From positions 1,995,697-2,045,688 of the forward strand of contig NZ_VJOK01000001.1 of the NCBI RefSeq assembly GCF_013302895.1: a DNA stretch of 49,992 nucleotides, given 5' to 3'. Source of the stretch: Streptomyces albus subsp. chlorinus (GTDB taxonomy: Bacteria > Actinomycetota > Actinomycetes > Streptomycetales > Streptomycetaceae). This document shows positions 30,631-39,131 of this stretch, piece by piece. A program made the translations under genes and the position numbers. Positions within the stretch are counted from its first letter, which is position 1, and each line of letters starts with the position of its first letter. Under the pieces are notes generated by a model, which was not told the origin of the DNA, did no database searches, and saw only the letters and a list, made by a program, of their open reading frames with translations.

Positions 30631-31958
30631 CAAGAGGCCCCTTCTGTGTCGGGCGGTGCGACACACGCACGCTTCAGCTCGTGCCGGTACCAGGCGGCCT
30701 GCCGCTCGGCAGGCATCGCGCGGACTCTTTCCACGCGCTTTTGAACCACCCGCAGAAGCTCGTCGCCGTTGGCGATCTGGTTGATCTCCGCGCGCTGCTG
30801 TTTCATGTAGTGCCGGGAGACTCCCGCGATCTGCGCTGCCCACAGCTTGACGCTGCGGCTTGCTACTTCTTCCTTGGGCTCAGGGCATGGGTAGCGGACA
30901 GCCTGGCTCAGGGTTTCGTAGCGTGTGGTGCCGTGCCGCTGGCTGGAAGTCAACGGCAGCAACCACGTTCTTGTTGTGGACGAGCGGGACTGGTTCCCGT
31001 TGATGATGCTGTCCTGGACAGTCGTGGGCATGCGCACCACAGCGCCGGCCCTGGCAAGGTCGGCCACCACCGCGACCACGTCTGCCCGCGCCCGGCCGGG
31101 GTCGGCACTACCAGCCGCGGGGACACATACCTCGGGTTTGTCTCCTTGACAGGTCATCTGCGCGTGTCCGACAGACACCGGTGTGGACGCGCCCCAGCTG
31201 CTCACCTGGGCGTAGGCTGCTGTCGGGCCAGCGACGGCCATCACAGCAGCTACGGCAGGCAGAGCCAGCCTCGTACGGTAGCTACGAGGCCTGGTCAACA
31301 AGACAGCGGCTCCGGCAGCGATACCACCTGCAAAGATCATGTGCGGGGCCAGCGCCTTGAGAGGCAAAGTAGTCCCGAAGGCGAGCACACCGTGGTATTC
31401 CCCCAGCACATGCCGAGGCCAGAATGTCTCTCCGGACGAGGCAGAGGCTGCGACGGCGTAGAAGACCGCCATTGCCAAGGCAGGAGCAGCGATCAGTCTG
31501 GGCACGGCCCTTCCGAGGGCGAACCCGATGACGCAGTGAGCAATCGTCACGAACATGCTCATTCCCAACAAGGGGAGGCAGGCAAGGGTGGGGCTCACCC
31601 CCTCACTGATCAGTCCACCGACAACAGGGATCAGCAGCATCAGCCAGGAAAGGAGCAGTACCGGGAACAGAGCTTGCGCGGCGACGTGGTAGGGGCTGCG
31701 GGCCGGGGCTGCTGCCCAGACCCCGCCGGCTGTGAGTCTGCCGCTCTCCCACGCGGCGAGCGCGGCGGCTGCCGCATAGGCAAGCGCTGAAGCGGGATTC
31801 AGCGCGAAGGAGACGACCTCGGGCGCGTAGTCAATCTCCCCCCTGGAGTTAGGGTAATCGTCGGTGAAGGTGACGTAGAAATAGAACAGCGTGAGCCCGA
31901 GTGCTACAGGCGATGCCCACAACGCACTGCTGATACGGAGCTGCTTGGGCAGATTCAT
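30630..31958 (-). CDS. Large membrane protein with C-terminal extracytoplasmic domain
   Basis: 442 residues. About seven membrane segments lie in residues 10-265. A domain of about 175 residues follows (from YAQVSSWGASTPVSVG), with two Cys (MTCQGDKPEVCVP) and later RYPCPEPKEE and a helical end (YMKQQRAEINQIANGDELLR). This architecture is typical of permease-like subunits accompanying small secreted proteins or bacteriocin-type exporters in Gram-positives. I do not recognise the family confidently. Confidence 0.75.
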   Translation of the reverse strand: MNLPKQLRISSALWASPVALGLTLFYFYVTFTDDYPNSRGEIDYAPEVVSFALNPASALAYAAAAALAAWESGRLTAGGVWAAAPARSPYHVAAQALFPVLLLSWLMLLIPVVGGLISEGVSPTLACLPLLGMSMFVTIAHCVIGFALGRAVPRLIAAPALAMAVFYAVAASASSGETFWPRHVLGEYHGVLAFGTTLPLKALAPHMIFAGGIAAGAAVLLTRPRSYRTRLALPAVAAVMAVAGPTAAYAQVSSWGASTPVSVGHAQMTCQGDKPEVCVPAAGSADPGRARADVVAVVADLARAGAVVRMPTTVQDSIINGNQSRSSTTRTWLLPLTSSQRHGTTRYETLSQAVRYPCPEPKEEVASRSVKLWAAQIAGVSRHYMKQQRAEINQIANGDELLRVVQKRVERVRAMPAERQAAWYRHELKRACVAPPDTEGAS

Positions 31959-32038
31959 CGGACTGGTAAGGGTCCTTCGCGGTGCAGAAGGAGGAGCGCT
32001 GACCGCGCCCCTCCTTCTATCCGGGCGGTTGTCCAGGC

Positions 32039-32515
32039 TCAGCTGTCAGCTTTGGAGGTGTCCACGGTGACCTTGCTGACGCTCAGTGCCAACCCCGAGC
32101 TGGAACCGTTGATCAGCTTGATCTGGAAGAAGTGATTGCCAGAGCTGAGGTTGTGCCACTCGCCGTTGCTCTTGCCGGAACTTCCCTCGAAGCACTGTGT
32201 GTACTTCTTAGTGCCCCAGCTGACGTCGGGCTGCGCCGTACGGTCCCACCGCAGATCCACGTGGGTGCTCGTGCCAGTGGCCCCCGACACGCGACACTTG
32301 GTGAACCACACCTGGGAGTAGTCCTCGTCGTGCCAGCGTCTCGACTGAAAGCCAGTCAGGACGTCGTACATACTGCTGCTCCAGTTCTGGACCTGCGCCC
32401 CTTCCTCTGACGGCGGAGCAGTGACAGCGGACGCCGCAGGCGATCCCCCCAGAATCGCGGCGGCCGCGATGCCGGCGACCGCCCCGATACGCGCCTGAGT
32501 GACGTGTGCACGCAT
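32039..32515 (-). CDS. Small secreted protein with one likely disulfide, first gene of the ABC locus
   Basis: 158 residues; the ATG has GGGGAG 5 nt upstream. A Sec signal peptide (MRAHVTQARIGAVAG, hydrophobic AAAAILGGS, cleavage after PAASA) leaves about 125 residues rich in Trp/Ser/Gly. Two cysteines (FTKCRVSG and YTQCFEGS) probably pair. The mature part is predicted beta-rich (HVDLRWDRT, HFFQIKLING, LALSVSKVTVDT). Position suggests it is substrate or partner of the ABC system 80 bp downstream. No family recognised; an exported effector or bacteriocin-like protein is a hypothesis. Confidence 0.8.
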   Translation of the reverse strand: MRAHVTQARIGAVAGIAAAAILGGSPAASAVTAPPSEEGAQVQNWSSSMYDVLTGFQSRRWHDEDYSQVWFTKCRVSGATGTSTHVDLRWDRTAQPDVSWGTKKYTQCFEGSSGKSNGEWHNLSSGNHFFQIKLINGSSSGLALSVSKVTVDTSKADS

Positions 32516-32736
32516 TAACGCTCCCCTTCGCTTGTGTACACGTACGGTGCGTGAACCTATGGCGAGCGAAGAGTGAAGGTCAACAGCGATCGTCATGTTT
32601 CAGACAACTCACTCGAATTGGAGGCTTATGTTCCGCCTCCTTCCTTCTTATTTGAGGCGCCGACGGGGGCTTGGGGTGGCAGTAGGTGAGGCGGGCGAGG
32701 CCGGGGACGGGCCCCGTCAGGCAGCTCCCGGCCGCG

Positions 32737-32964
32737 GACGGTGCGGGCGAACTGGAGGATGTGCAGGGTCGCACCCTGTTCGTCGGAGTGCTCCGGCCGG
32801 GCCGCATGCACGACCAGACCGCCGGGCGCACCGAGGGCGTCGCCGAGCAGTTCCACCGGCACCCCAAGATCAAGACCGAGGTCGAGGAGGGCTACCGGGG
32901 CCTGGCCAACGAGTTCTCCGGCCAGGACCAGCACACCCCTGAACTCAGTCACCCCAAGCTTGTA
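32737..32964 (+). pseudogene. Remnant of an IS5-type transposase
   Basis: The frame ending at 33009 gives VQGRTLFVGVLRPGRMHDQT, then AEQFHRHPKIKTEVEEGYRG and LANEFSGQ. This matches the middle of Streptomyces IS5-group transposases (the GRMHDQT segment and DxGYRG, here EEGYRG). Start, catalytic aspartates and end are missing. The remaining ~220 bp before the secreted-protein gene hold nothing recognisable. Confidence 0.65.
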
Positions 32965-32980
32965 AGACCGGGCATCGGCC

Positions 32981-33178
32981 CTACGCGGAGTGCTTCACCT
33001 CCTCGATGAACGCCTGCCAGGCGGTGGGAGAGAACGCGAGGGGGCAACGGCTGGTGTCCTTACTGTCCCGCACCGGGACGCCGCCCTCGACGGACACGAG
33101 CCCCGGGGCCCACTCGACGCAGTTGCCCCCCTCGCCGTCGCTGTAGCTGGACCTGATCCATACGTGACTGGCGTTCAT
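32981..33178 (-). CDS. DUF397 protein, module 2
   Basis: 65 residues: WIRSSYSDGEGGNCVEWAPG, then PVRDSKD and FSPTAWQAFIEEVK. It is highly similar to the module 1 protein, most strongly in its C-terminal half. It is again embedded in the 3' end of its XRE partner. Confidence 0.92.
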   Translation of the reverse strand: MNASHVWIRSSYSDGEGGNCVEWAPGLVSVEGGVPVRDSKDTSRCPLAFSPTAWQAFIEEVKHSA

Positions 33179-34010
33179 GCGTTTCCCTCACGGTGTCGAT
33201 GAAGTCCAAGGAAGCATGCGGACTCAAGGAGCACGCGCGCAAGTGATCGAAGATCCGTCGCGAGTTGCGCAGTGCGGCCTTGTCATCGTACGAGCGCGCG
33301 CTCTGCGGACCTTCCACGTGCAGTCTGGGAGGCCCCTCGTCGAACGCCAGGAGCGTGAACGGAGTCGCCCTTGCAGCAGCCGACTCGGAGAACGGCAGCA
33401 CTTGCAGCGTCAGCGTCCTGTACCGCGTCGCCGCCGTACACAGGAATCGGAGCTGTGCTGCCATCACCTCCGGCGTTCCGACGTTCGCCCGCAGGCATGC
33501 CTCGTGCAGGACGACCCACACCTGGGGAGGCTCCTCCCTTTCCATGATCTCGCGGCGACGCATGCGGCCTGCCACCTTGGCGTCAAGGTCCCGGGGGTCC
33601 GCACCCGACGTGACGGCCCCCAACGCCGCCCGGGCGTACTCGGGGGTCTGGAGCAGGCCGAAGACGAAGAGGGTCGAGTAGTCCTCGATGACGTCCGCTT
33701 CGCGCTCCGCCTCGATGAACGGCGCGAACCAGGAGGGATGCTCGCCCTCGGTGAGGCGGCGCAGTTGGCGGGCGAAGAGGCCGCCGGTGCTGAACACCTT
33801 GTCGCATCCCTCCGCGAAGCGCTGCGAGGGGAGGACGGAGCCCGACTCGACCTTGCTCACATAGCTCTTGCTGTACCCGGTCGCATGCGCCAGTGCCTCC
33901 TGCGACATGCCCCGTGCTTCCCGGAACCGCCGAACATCCTCTCCCAAGGCTCCGCCCAACGATCGATTCAACCTTGCATTGCCAGGTTGGCTCATCCGGC
34001 GAGCTGACAT
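33060..34010 (-). CDS. XRE-DUF5753 transcriptional regulator (WhiJ-like), module 2
   Basis: 316 residues from the ATG at 34010 (GGAGGG 9 nt upstream; a second ATG at 33995). HTH: LGEDVRRFREARGMSQEALA, HATGYSKSYVSKVESGSVLP. DUF5753: WFAPFIEAEREADVIEDYST onward. As in module 1, the C-terminal ~45 residues run out of frame across the DUF397 gene and end in RRPGAGQ. The regulator is diverged from module 1 (about half the residues), in contrast to the nearly identical small-gene block next to it. Confidence 0.88.
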   Translation of the reverse strand: MSARRMSQPGNARLNRSLGGALGEDVRRFREARGMSQEALAHATGYSKSYVSKVESGSVLPSQRFAEGCDKVFSTGGLFARQLRRLTEGEHPSWFAPFIEAEREADVIEDYSTLFVFGLLQTPEYARAALGAVTSGADPRDLDAKVAGRMRRREIMEREEPPQVWVVLHEACLRANVGTPEVMAAQLRFLCTAATRYRTLTLQVLPFSESAAARATPFTLLAFDEGPPRLHVEGPQSARSYDDKAALRNSRRIFDHLRACSLSPHASLDFIDTVRETHERQSRMDQVQLQRRRGGQLRRVGPGARVRRGRRPGAGQ

Positions 34011-34052
34011 GCCCGACCACCCTCCCACGCCGGGAAATCCCGTTCTCCCAGG

Positions 34053-34072
34053 GTTGAACACTCCTGTTCAAC
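34053..34072. promoter_or_regulatory. Operator-like palindrome upstream of XRE module 2
   Basis: GTTGAACA-CTCC-TGTTCAAC, a perfect 8-bp inverted repeat 43 bp before the XRE start. A second perfect one, GTGTTG-TCCT-CAACAC, lies at 34095-34110. Both have a 4-bp centre, as expected for an XRE dimer, and they sit between the divergent XRE and CxxC genes. Confidence 0.65.
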
Positions 34073-34142
34073 CCGCACCATCGCAGGCAACTGCGTGTTG
34101 TCCTCAACACAGGCAGTGACCAACACGTACCAGGTGAGGACG

Positions 34143-34304
34143 ATGCAGCAATCCGAAACGACTGAAGTCCGCGAAGAAGGCCCGTGCGAGAAGTGCGCGT
34201 GGTATCGGTCGCAGATCAAGGACGCGGCCAACGACCCGGTACCCCGGGCCGACTTCGAGGCGCTCTTCGGCGCGCACCTGCGCCACGAGCACACGCTGCG
34301 GTGA
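34143..34304 (+). CDS. 53-residue CxxC protein, copy 2
   Basis: Begins MQQSETTEVRE and is then identical to copy 1 from EEGPCEKCAW onward. Same GGTGAGGACG leader and same GTGA overlap with the following gene. The first ~10 codons differ from copy 1 because the 377-bp repeat starts inside the gene. Confidence 0.75.
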   Translation: MQQSETTEVREEGPCEKCAWYRSQIKDAANDPVPRADFEALFGAHLRHEHTLR

Positions 34305-34549
34305 GCGGGATGTGGGCGGTGGGCGAGGTCGTCCAGGACCGGAGGACCGGGAAGACAGGCGAGGTCATCCAGGTCACGGGACCCGCACCCTTCATCTACC
34401 GCGTCAAGCTCTACGAGGGCGAACCGCCCATCGTCATCTACCGCTACGGCGACCAACTGCGACACGTACCCACTGCCACACCAGCCCGGACCGAATGACC
34501 CCCCACCCACCACGACTTCCGCAAACCGACCAGCCGGTATGCCCCACAA
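34173..34549 (+). repeat. 377-bp direct repeat, copy 2
   Basis: Second copy of 28274-28650, 5899 bp away, in the same orientation, one mismatch. Homologous recombination between the copies would delete the whole ABC/secreted-protein locus and one XRE-DUF397 module. Confidence 0.92.
34301..34498 (+). CDS. 65-residue beta-rich protein, copy 2
   Basis: Amino-acid sequence identical to copy 1 (28402-28599), GTG start within the GTGA overlap. A terminator hairpin lies about 105 bp downstream. Function is unknown. Confidence 0.75.
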   Translation: MSGMWAVGEVVQDRRTGKTGEVIQVTGPAPFIYRVKLYEGEPPIVIYRYGDQLRHVPTATPARTE

Positions 34550-34603
34550 GGGACCCCGGCCCCCTACGCGCACGCGGGCGCCGGGCGTCACACACACACC
34601 CAC

Positions 34604-34630
34604 GGCCCGGTGTGTGGGACACACCGGGCC
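34604..34630. terminator. Terminator between the small genes and the protease gene
   Basis: GGCCCGGTGTGT (34604-34615) pairs perfectly with 34619-34630 around a GGG loop. It lies between convergent genes and can serve both directions. It marks the right edge of the accessory island. Confidence 0.8.
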
Positions 34631-34661
34631 GCGGGCGGTGGGGGGTTCACTCGGAGGGTCG

Positions 34662-35876
34662 TTACTCGACCACGTTCAGCAGGAGGTTCGGCGAGCCGGG
34701 GCCCGGGTTGCCGACGACGTCCTTGGAGGCGCCGTCCGTGAGGGCCTTGGAGACGGCCTCCGGGCTGGCGTCCTTGTGGCCGGAGAGGTAGACCGCCGCG
34801 GCACCCGCGACGTGCGGGGAGGCCATGGAGGTGCCGGAGATGGTGTCGGTGGCGTCGTCACCGGTGTTCCAGGCGCCGGTGATGTCCACGCCGGGGGCGT
34901 ACAGGTCGACGGCCTTGCCGTAGTTGGAGAAGTCGGCCTGCGCGTCCTTGTTGTCGGTGGCGCCCACGGTGAGCGCCTCCGGCACGCGGGCGGGCGAGCT
35001 GTTGCCCGCGTCGGTGCCCTCGTTGCCGGCGGCCACCGCGAAGGTGACACCCGCCTTGATGGAGTTCTGCACCGCCTCATCGAGCGCCTCGTCGGCGCCG
35101 CCGCCGAGCGACATGTTGGCGACCGAGGGGGCCTTGGCGTTCTTGGTCACCCAGTCGATGCCCGCGACGACGCCCTCGGTGGTGCCGGAGCCCTGGTCGT
35201 CCAGGACGCGGACGGCCACGATGTCCGCCTTCTTGGCGACGCCGTGCGCCTCGCCCGCCACCGTGCTGGCGACGTGCGTGCCGTGGCCGTTGCCGTCGTT
35301 GGCGTCCTCGTCACCGTCGACCGCGTCGAAGCCGCTCTTGGCACGGCCGCCGAAGTCCTTGTGCGTGGTGCGCACGCCGGTGTCGATGATGTAGGCGGTC
35401 ACGCCCTCGCCCGCGCTGTCGGGGTAGACGTACTTCTTGTCCAGGTTCAGCTCGGGGGTGTCGATGCGGTCCAGGCCCCAGGAGGGCGGGTTGGCCTGCT
35501 CACCGGTGACCGTATGCTTCTGGTTCGCGTAGACCTTGTCGACCGCCGGGTCGGCGGCCAGCTCCTTGGCCTCGCTCGCGGACATCTTCGCCGAGTAGCC
35601 GTTGAGTGCCTTGGTGAAGGTTCTGCGGACCTTGCCGCCGTGGCCGGCGATGACCGACTTGCCCTTGGCGGCGGCCGTCTTGGTGGAGACGGCCGACTTC
35701 TTCATCGTGACGATGTAGCTGCCCTTGACGGCGTGGGCCGAGCCGGCACCGACGACGGTGCCTTCCGCGCGGTCCTCCGGCGCGGCGTTCGCGGGGAGCG
35801 CCGTGACGGTACCGATGGCCGCGGCGGCCACGGCCGCCGCTATGCCGAGAGCAACCTTCTTGCGCGTCACTGCCAT
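34662..35876 (-). CDS. Secreted S8 subtilisin-like serine protease with I9 propeptide
   Basis: 404 residues. Signal peptide (MAVTRKKVALGIAAA to about residue 32, ending PANAA), inhibitor I9 prodomain (about 50-122, SYIVTMKKSAV), then the catalytic domain with D165 (YIIDTGVR), H198 (GNGHGTHVAS), oxyanion N285 (AAGNEG) and S350 (SGTSMASPHVAG). It is a complete extracellular protease maturing by autocleavage. It is single-gene, with the regulator at 36001 upstream on the same strand. Confidence 0.95.
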   Translation of the reverse strand: MAVTRKKVALGIAAAVAAAAIGTVTALPANAAPEDRAEGTVVGAGSAHAVKGSYIVTMKKSAVSTKTAAAKGKSVIAGHGGKVRRTFTKALNGYSAKMSASEAKELAADPAVDKVYANQKHTVTGEQANPPSWGLDRIDTPELNLDKKYVYPDSAGEGVTAYIIDTGVRTTHKDFGGRAKSGFDAVDGDEDANDGNGHGTHVASTVAGEAHGVAKKADIVAVRVLDDQGSGTTEGVVAGIDWVTKNAKAPSVANMSLGGGADEALDEAVQNSIKAGVTFAVAAGNEGTDAGNSSPARVPEALTVGATDNKDAQADFSNYGKAVDLYAPGVDITGAWNTGDDATDTISGTSMASPHVAGAAAVYLSGHKDASPEAVSKALTDGASKDVVGNPGPGSPNLLLNVVE

Positions 35877-36000
35877 GGGGAGGGTTCCTCCTCGTGTGGG
35901 GGGTGGCGCCTGTGGGGTGGCGCGTTCGGAACGCTAGGCGCACCGGTTCGAGGGGGACAAGAGGGGGCCTGTACGGACGGTCGAACGGCCAAATGCCGAA

Positions 36001-37086
36001 CTACGGCGCATTCTTGGCGGCTCGGACAGGGGGCGTCTTGACCGAGCCGGCACCCGATGCCCCACCGGGCGTCTGCGGCACCCAGCCCAGGCTCGCGGCG
36101 CGCATGCCCAGCTGGAAACGGGTGGTGGCGCCCAGACGTTCCATCAGCCCGTGCAGCCGCCGCTGGAAGGTGCGGTAGCTGATGCCGAGCTGCCGGGCCA
36201 TCACCTGGTCGGTCATCCCCGTGGTCAGCAGCGCCAGCAGCCGGGCCTCCTCGGGGCTGGGACCGTCCGGCGCGCCCGGCCGCCGGCCCGCCAGGTAGTC
36301 GGAGATGGGCAGCGCCCTGCCCCACAGCACCTCGAAGAACTCGCACAGCACCTCCAGCAGTCCGGAGGGGTGCACGACGACGCTGCTGGCCAGCTCGTGC
36401 GGTGCCGCCCGCAGCGGGATCAGCGCGATCCGGTCGTCCGCGATCAGCATCTTCGTGGGGGTGTCCGCCATCACCCGTGCGTCCTCACCCAGCTGGGCCG
36501 CAGCGCCGATGTCACCCTCGAAACGGTGCGAGGCGGCCAGTCCCTCGGTGTCGTAGATGACGCGGTAGCCGACCCCGCGGCGCAGCATCTGCGCCTGCAC
36601 CGGCATCATTCCGGTCTTGGGGTCGAGCCGGTCGGGGTCGCTGTTGGCGTACGGCGGGCGGTCGATGCCCCGTATCTGGCTGCGTGCGCTGCGCTGGAGC
36701 TGGTCGACCTGCCGGATGACGGCGGCCCGGCCGGTGACGATCTCGACCAGGTCCAGCGGGTCGCGGCCCACCGCGTTCGCCCGGAACCGCGCGGCCAGGT
36801 GCTGGATGTGGCGGCGTGTGCGGTGGATCTCCTCCTCGCGGGCGAGCAGCAGCGACTCGAACGCGATCTCGGGGGCCACCGGCAGATAGCGCTCCTCCCC
36901 CCGGTCCGCCGAGAACCGGCCGACCAGGTTGAGCTTCTCCAGGGAGGCCAGCGCCGCGCGCACCCGTCCGGCGCTCAGTCCCGCCGCGGCGCGCAGCTCG
37001 GCGACGGTGACGGCGCCGTCCACCAGCGCCTCGTAGACCTGCTGCTGGACGGGGTCGAGATCCAGTGCCTCCAACATGCTGGGCAT
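36001..37086 (-). CDS. TrmB-like/LuxR-type HTH transcriptional regulator
   Basis: 361 residues. The N-terminal winged HTH of TrmB type is at about 10-60 (LDPVQQQVYEALVDGAVTVA). A central sensor-like domain follows, then a C-terminal LuxR-type HTH at about 277-335 (SPEEARLLALLTTGMTDQVM, ARQLGISYRTFQRRLHGLME). This two-HTH architecture is common in Streptomyces, and members are often linked to secreted proteases or secondary metabolism. It ends 125 bp before the protease start on the same strand and is divergent from nadE. Confidence 0.85.
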   Translation of the reverse strand: MPSMLEALDLDPVQQQVYEALVDGAVTVAELRAAAGLSAGRVRAALASLEKLNLVGRFSADRGEERYLPVAPEIAFESLLLAREEEIHRTRRHIQHLAARFRANAVGRDPLDLVEIVTGRAAVIRQVDQLQRSARSQIRGIDRPPYANSDPDRLDPKTGMMPVQAQMLRRGVGYRVIYDTEGLAASHRFEGDIGAAAQLGEDARVMADTPTKMLIADDRIALIPLRAAPHELASSVVVHPSGLLEVLCEFFEVLWGRALPISDYLAGRRPGAPDGPSPEEARLLALLTTGMTDQVMARQLGISYRTFQRRLHGLMERLGATTRFQLGMRAASLGWVPQTPGGASGAGSVKTPPVRAAKNAP

Positions 37087-37272
37087 CCTGAGTGCGGTGG
37101 CGAGTTCACGTCAATGACCGAACGCCGCCAGCACCCCGCCAAATACACAGGAACCCTTCAGAACCGCCCTCGTACCCCCAGGCGCGCCGCCTCCCCGGGG
37201 CACATACGAGGACGGCGCGGTCCGACCGGGCCCCCGGCCCATAACGTCATCCCGACGATTACACTCGGCTGC

Positions 37273-39024
37273 GTGGCTCAACTACGTCTCGCGCTGAATC
37301 AGACCGACTCCACCGTCGGCGACCTGGAGGGCAACGCCTCCCGCGTCCTGCGGTGGGCCCGGCACTCCGTCGAGCAGGGCGCCCATCTCGTCGCGTTCCC
37401 CGAGATGGTGCTGACCGGCTACCCGGTGGAGGACCTGGCCCTGCGCCGCTCCTTCGTCGAGGCGAGCCGCACGGCGGTGCACGACCTCGCCCGGCGGCTG
37501 GCCGACGAGGGGCTGGGCGAGGTGCCCGTCGTCGTCGGGTACCTGGACCGCTGCGAGCAGGCCCAGCCCCGGTACGGCCAGCCCGCCGGCGCCCCGCAGA
37601 ACGCTGCGGCGGTGCTGCACCGCGGCGAGGTGGTGCTGACCTTCGCCAAGCACCACCTGCCCAACTACGGCGTCTTCGACGAGTTCCGCTACTTCGTGCC
37701 GGGCGACACCCTGCCCGTCGTACGGGTCAACGGCGTCGATGTGGCGCTCGCCATCTGCGAGGACCTGTGGCAGGAGGGCGGCCGGGTCCCGGCGGCGCGC
37801 GCCGTGGGCGCCGGGCTGCTGCTGTCGGTCAACGCCTCGCCCTACGAGCGCGACAAGGACGACACCCGCCTGGAGCTGGTCCGCAAGCGCGCCCAGGAAG
37901 CGGGCTGCACCACGGCCTACCTGGCCATGGCGGGCGGCCAGGACGAGCTGGTCTTCGACGGCGACTCGATCGTCGTCGGCGCGGACGGGCAGGTCATCGC
38001 CCGGGCCCCGCAGTTCGAGGAGACCTGCCTGCTCCTGGACCTGGAGCTGCCCGCCGCGGCCGGCGCGGCGCCCTCGGGCGTGGTGGACGACGGGCTGCGC
38101 GTCGAGCACCGGACCGTCTCCGCCGAGCCGCCGCCCGCCTACGAGCCGGCCTTCTTCGGCAGCGAGGCGCCGCGCATGGAGGACGACGAGGAGATCTACA
38201 CCGCGCTGGTGGTCGGCCTGCGCGCCTACGCCGTCAAGAACGGCTTCCCCTCCGTACTGATCGGCCTGTCCGGCGGCATCGACTCGGCGCTCACCGCCGC
38301 GATCGCCTGCGACGCGGTGGGCGCGGAGAACGTGTACGGCATCGCCATGCCCTCCCGCTACTCCTCGGAGCACTCTAAGGAGGACGCCGCCGAGCTGGCC
38401 GAGCGCACCGGCCTGAACTTCCGCACCGTCGAGATCGAGCCGATGTTCACCGCGTACATGGACGCGCTGGGCCTCACCGGGCTCGCCGAGGAGAACCTCC
38501 AGTCCCGGCTGCGCGGCACCCTGCTGATGGCCGTCTCCAACCAGGAGGGGCACATCGTGCTCGCGCCGGGCAACAAGTCCGAGCTGGCCGTCGGCTACTC
38601 GACGCTCTACGGGGACTCGGTGGGCGCCTACGGACCGATCAAGGACGTCTACAAGACGAACATCTTCCGGCTGGCGAAGTGGCGCAACCGGGCGGCCCGC
38701 GAGCGCGGCGAGACCCCGCCCATCCCCGAGCGCTCCATCACCAAGCCGCCGAGCGCCGAGCTGGCCCCGGGCCAGGTGGACACCGACTCGCTGCCCGACT
38801 ACGACGTCCTCGACCGCATCCTGAAGCGGTACGTGGACGGCGACCAGGGGGCCGCGGCGATCGTGGCGGCCGGCTTCGACGCCGGGACGGTCGGCCGGGT
38901 GCTGCGGATGACGGACCGCGCCGAGTACAAGCGGCGCCAGTACCCGCCGGGCACCAAGATCTCCCCCAAGGGCTTCGGCAAGGACCGCCGCCTGCCGATC
39001 ACCAACGCCTGGCGCGAGGACTGA
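37273..39024 (+). CDS. nadE: Glutamine-dependent NAD(+) synthase
   Basis: 583 residues from the GTG at 37273. The N-terminal nitrilase-type glutaminase has the triad E44 (FPEM), K126 (FAKHHLPNYGVFDE) and C162 (ICEDLW). The C-terminal NAD synthase domain has the ATP-pyrophosphatase P-loop LSGGIDSALTAA and the signatures GNKSELAVGYSTLYGD and PPSAEL. It makes NAD from deamido-NAD using glutamine. No convincing Shine-Dalgarno precedes the GTG; a TACACT -10-like box about 10 bp upstream would fit a leaderless transcript. Confidence 0.95.
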   Translation: MAQLRLALNQTDSTVGDLEGNASRVLRWARHSVEQGAHLVAFPEMVLTGYPVEDLALRRSFVEASRTAVHDLARRLADEGLGEVPVVVGYLDRCEQAQPRYGQPAGAPQNAAAVLHRGEVVLTFAKHHLPNYGVFDEFRYFVPGDTLPVVRVNGVDVALAICEDLWQEGGRVPAARAVGAGLLLSVNASPYERDKDDTRLELVRKRAQEAGCTTAYLAMAGGQDELVFDGDSIVVGADGQVIARAPQFEETCLLLDLELPAAAGAAPSGVVDDGLRVEHRTVSAEPPPAYEPAFFGSEAPRMEDDEEIYTALVVGLRAYAVKNGFPSVLIGLSGGIDSALTAAIACDAVGAENVYGIAMPSRYSSEHSKEDAAELAERTGLNFRTVEIEPMFTAYMDALGLTGLAEENLQSRLRGTLLMAVSNQEGHIVLAPGNKSELAVGYSTLYGDSVGAYGPIKDVYKTNIFRLAKWRNRAARERGETPPIPERSITKPPSAELAPGQVDTDSLPDYDVLDRILKRYVDGDQGAAAIVAAGFDAGTVGRVLRMTDRAEYKRRQYPPGTKISPKGFGKDRRLPITNAWRED

Positions 39025-39131
39025 GGCCCCCTTACGGGCCCCATGCTCCACAATCCCGGCGGCGCGAGCTGGTCTCGTGGGCCGCTGCCCGGCTCACCGC
39101 GAGAGTGAGTGAGGCAGGCAGCGGCGGGCGG

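Noticed and set aside
32595..32942. 115-codon frame starting next to the secreted-protein gene
   Set aside because: Arg/Gly/Pro-rich shadow; the neighbouring frame carries the recognisable IS5-type transposase remnant instead.
37087..37272. Upstream extension of nadE
   Set aside because: The conserved nitrilase domain starts right at the GTG (VAQLRLALNQTDSTVGD); upstream codons are not protein-like and cross the divergent promoter region.
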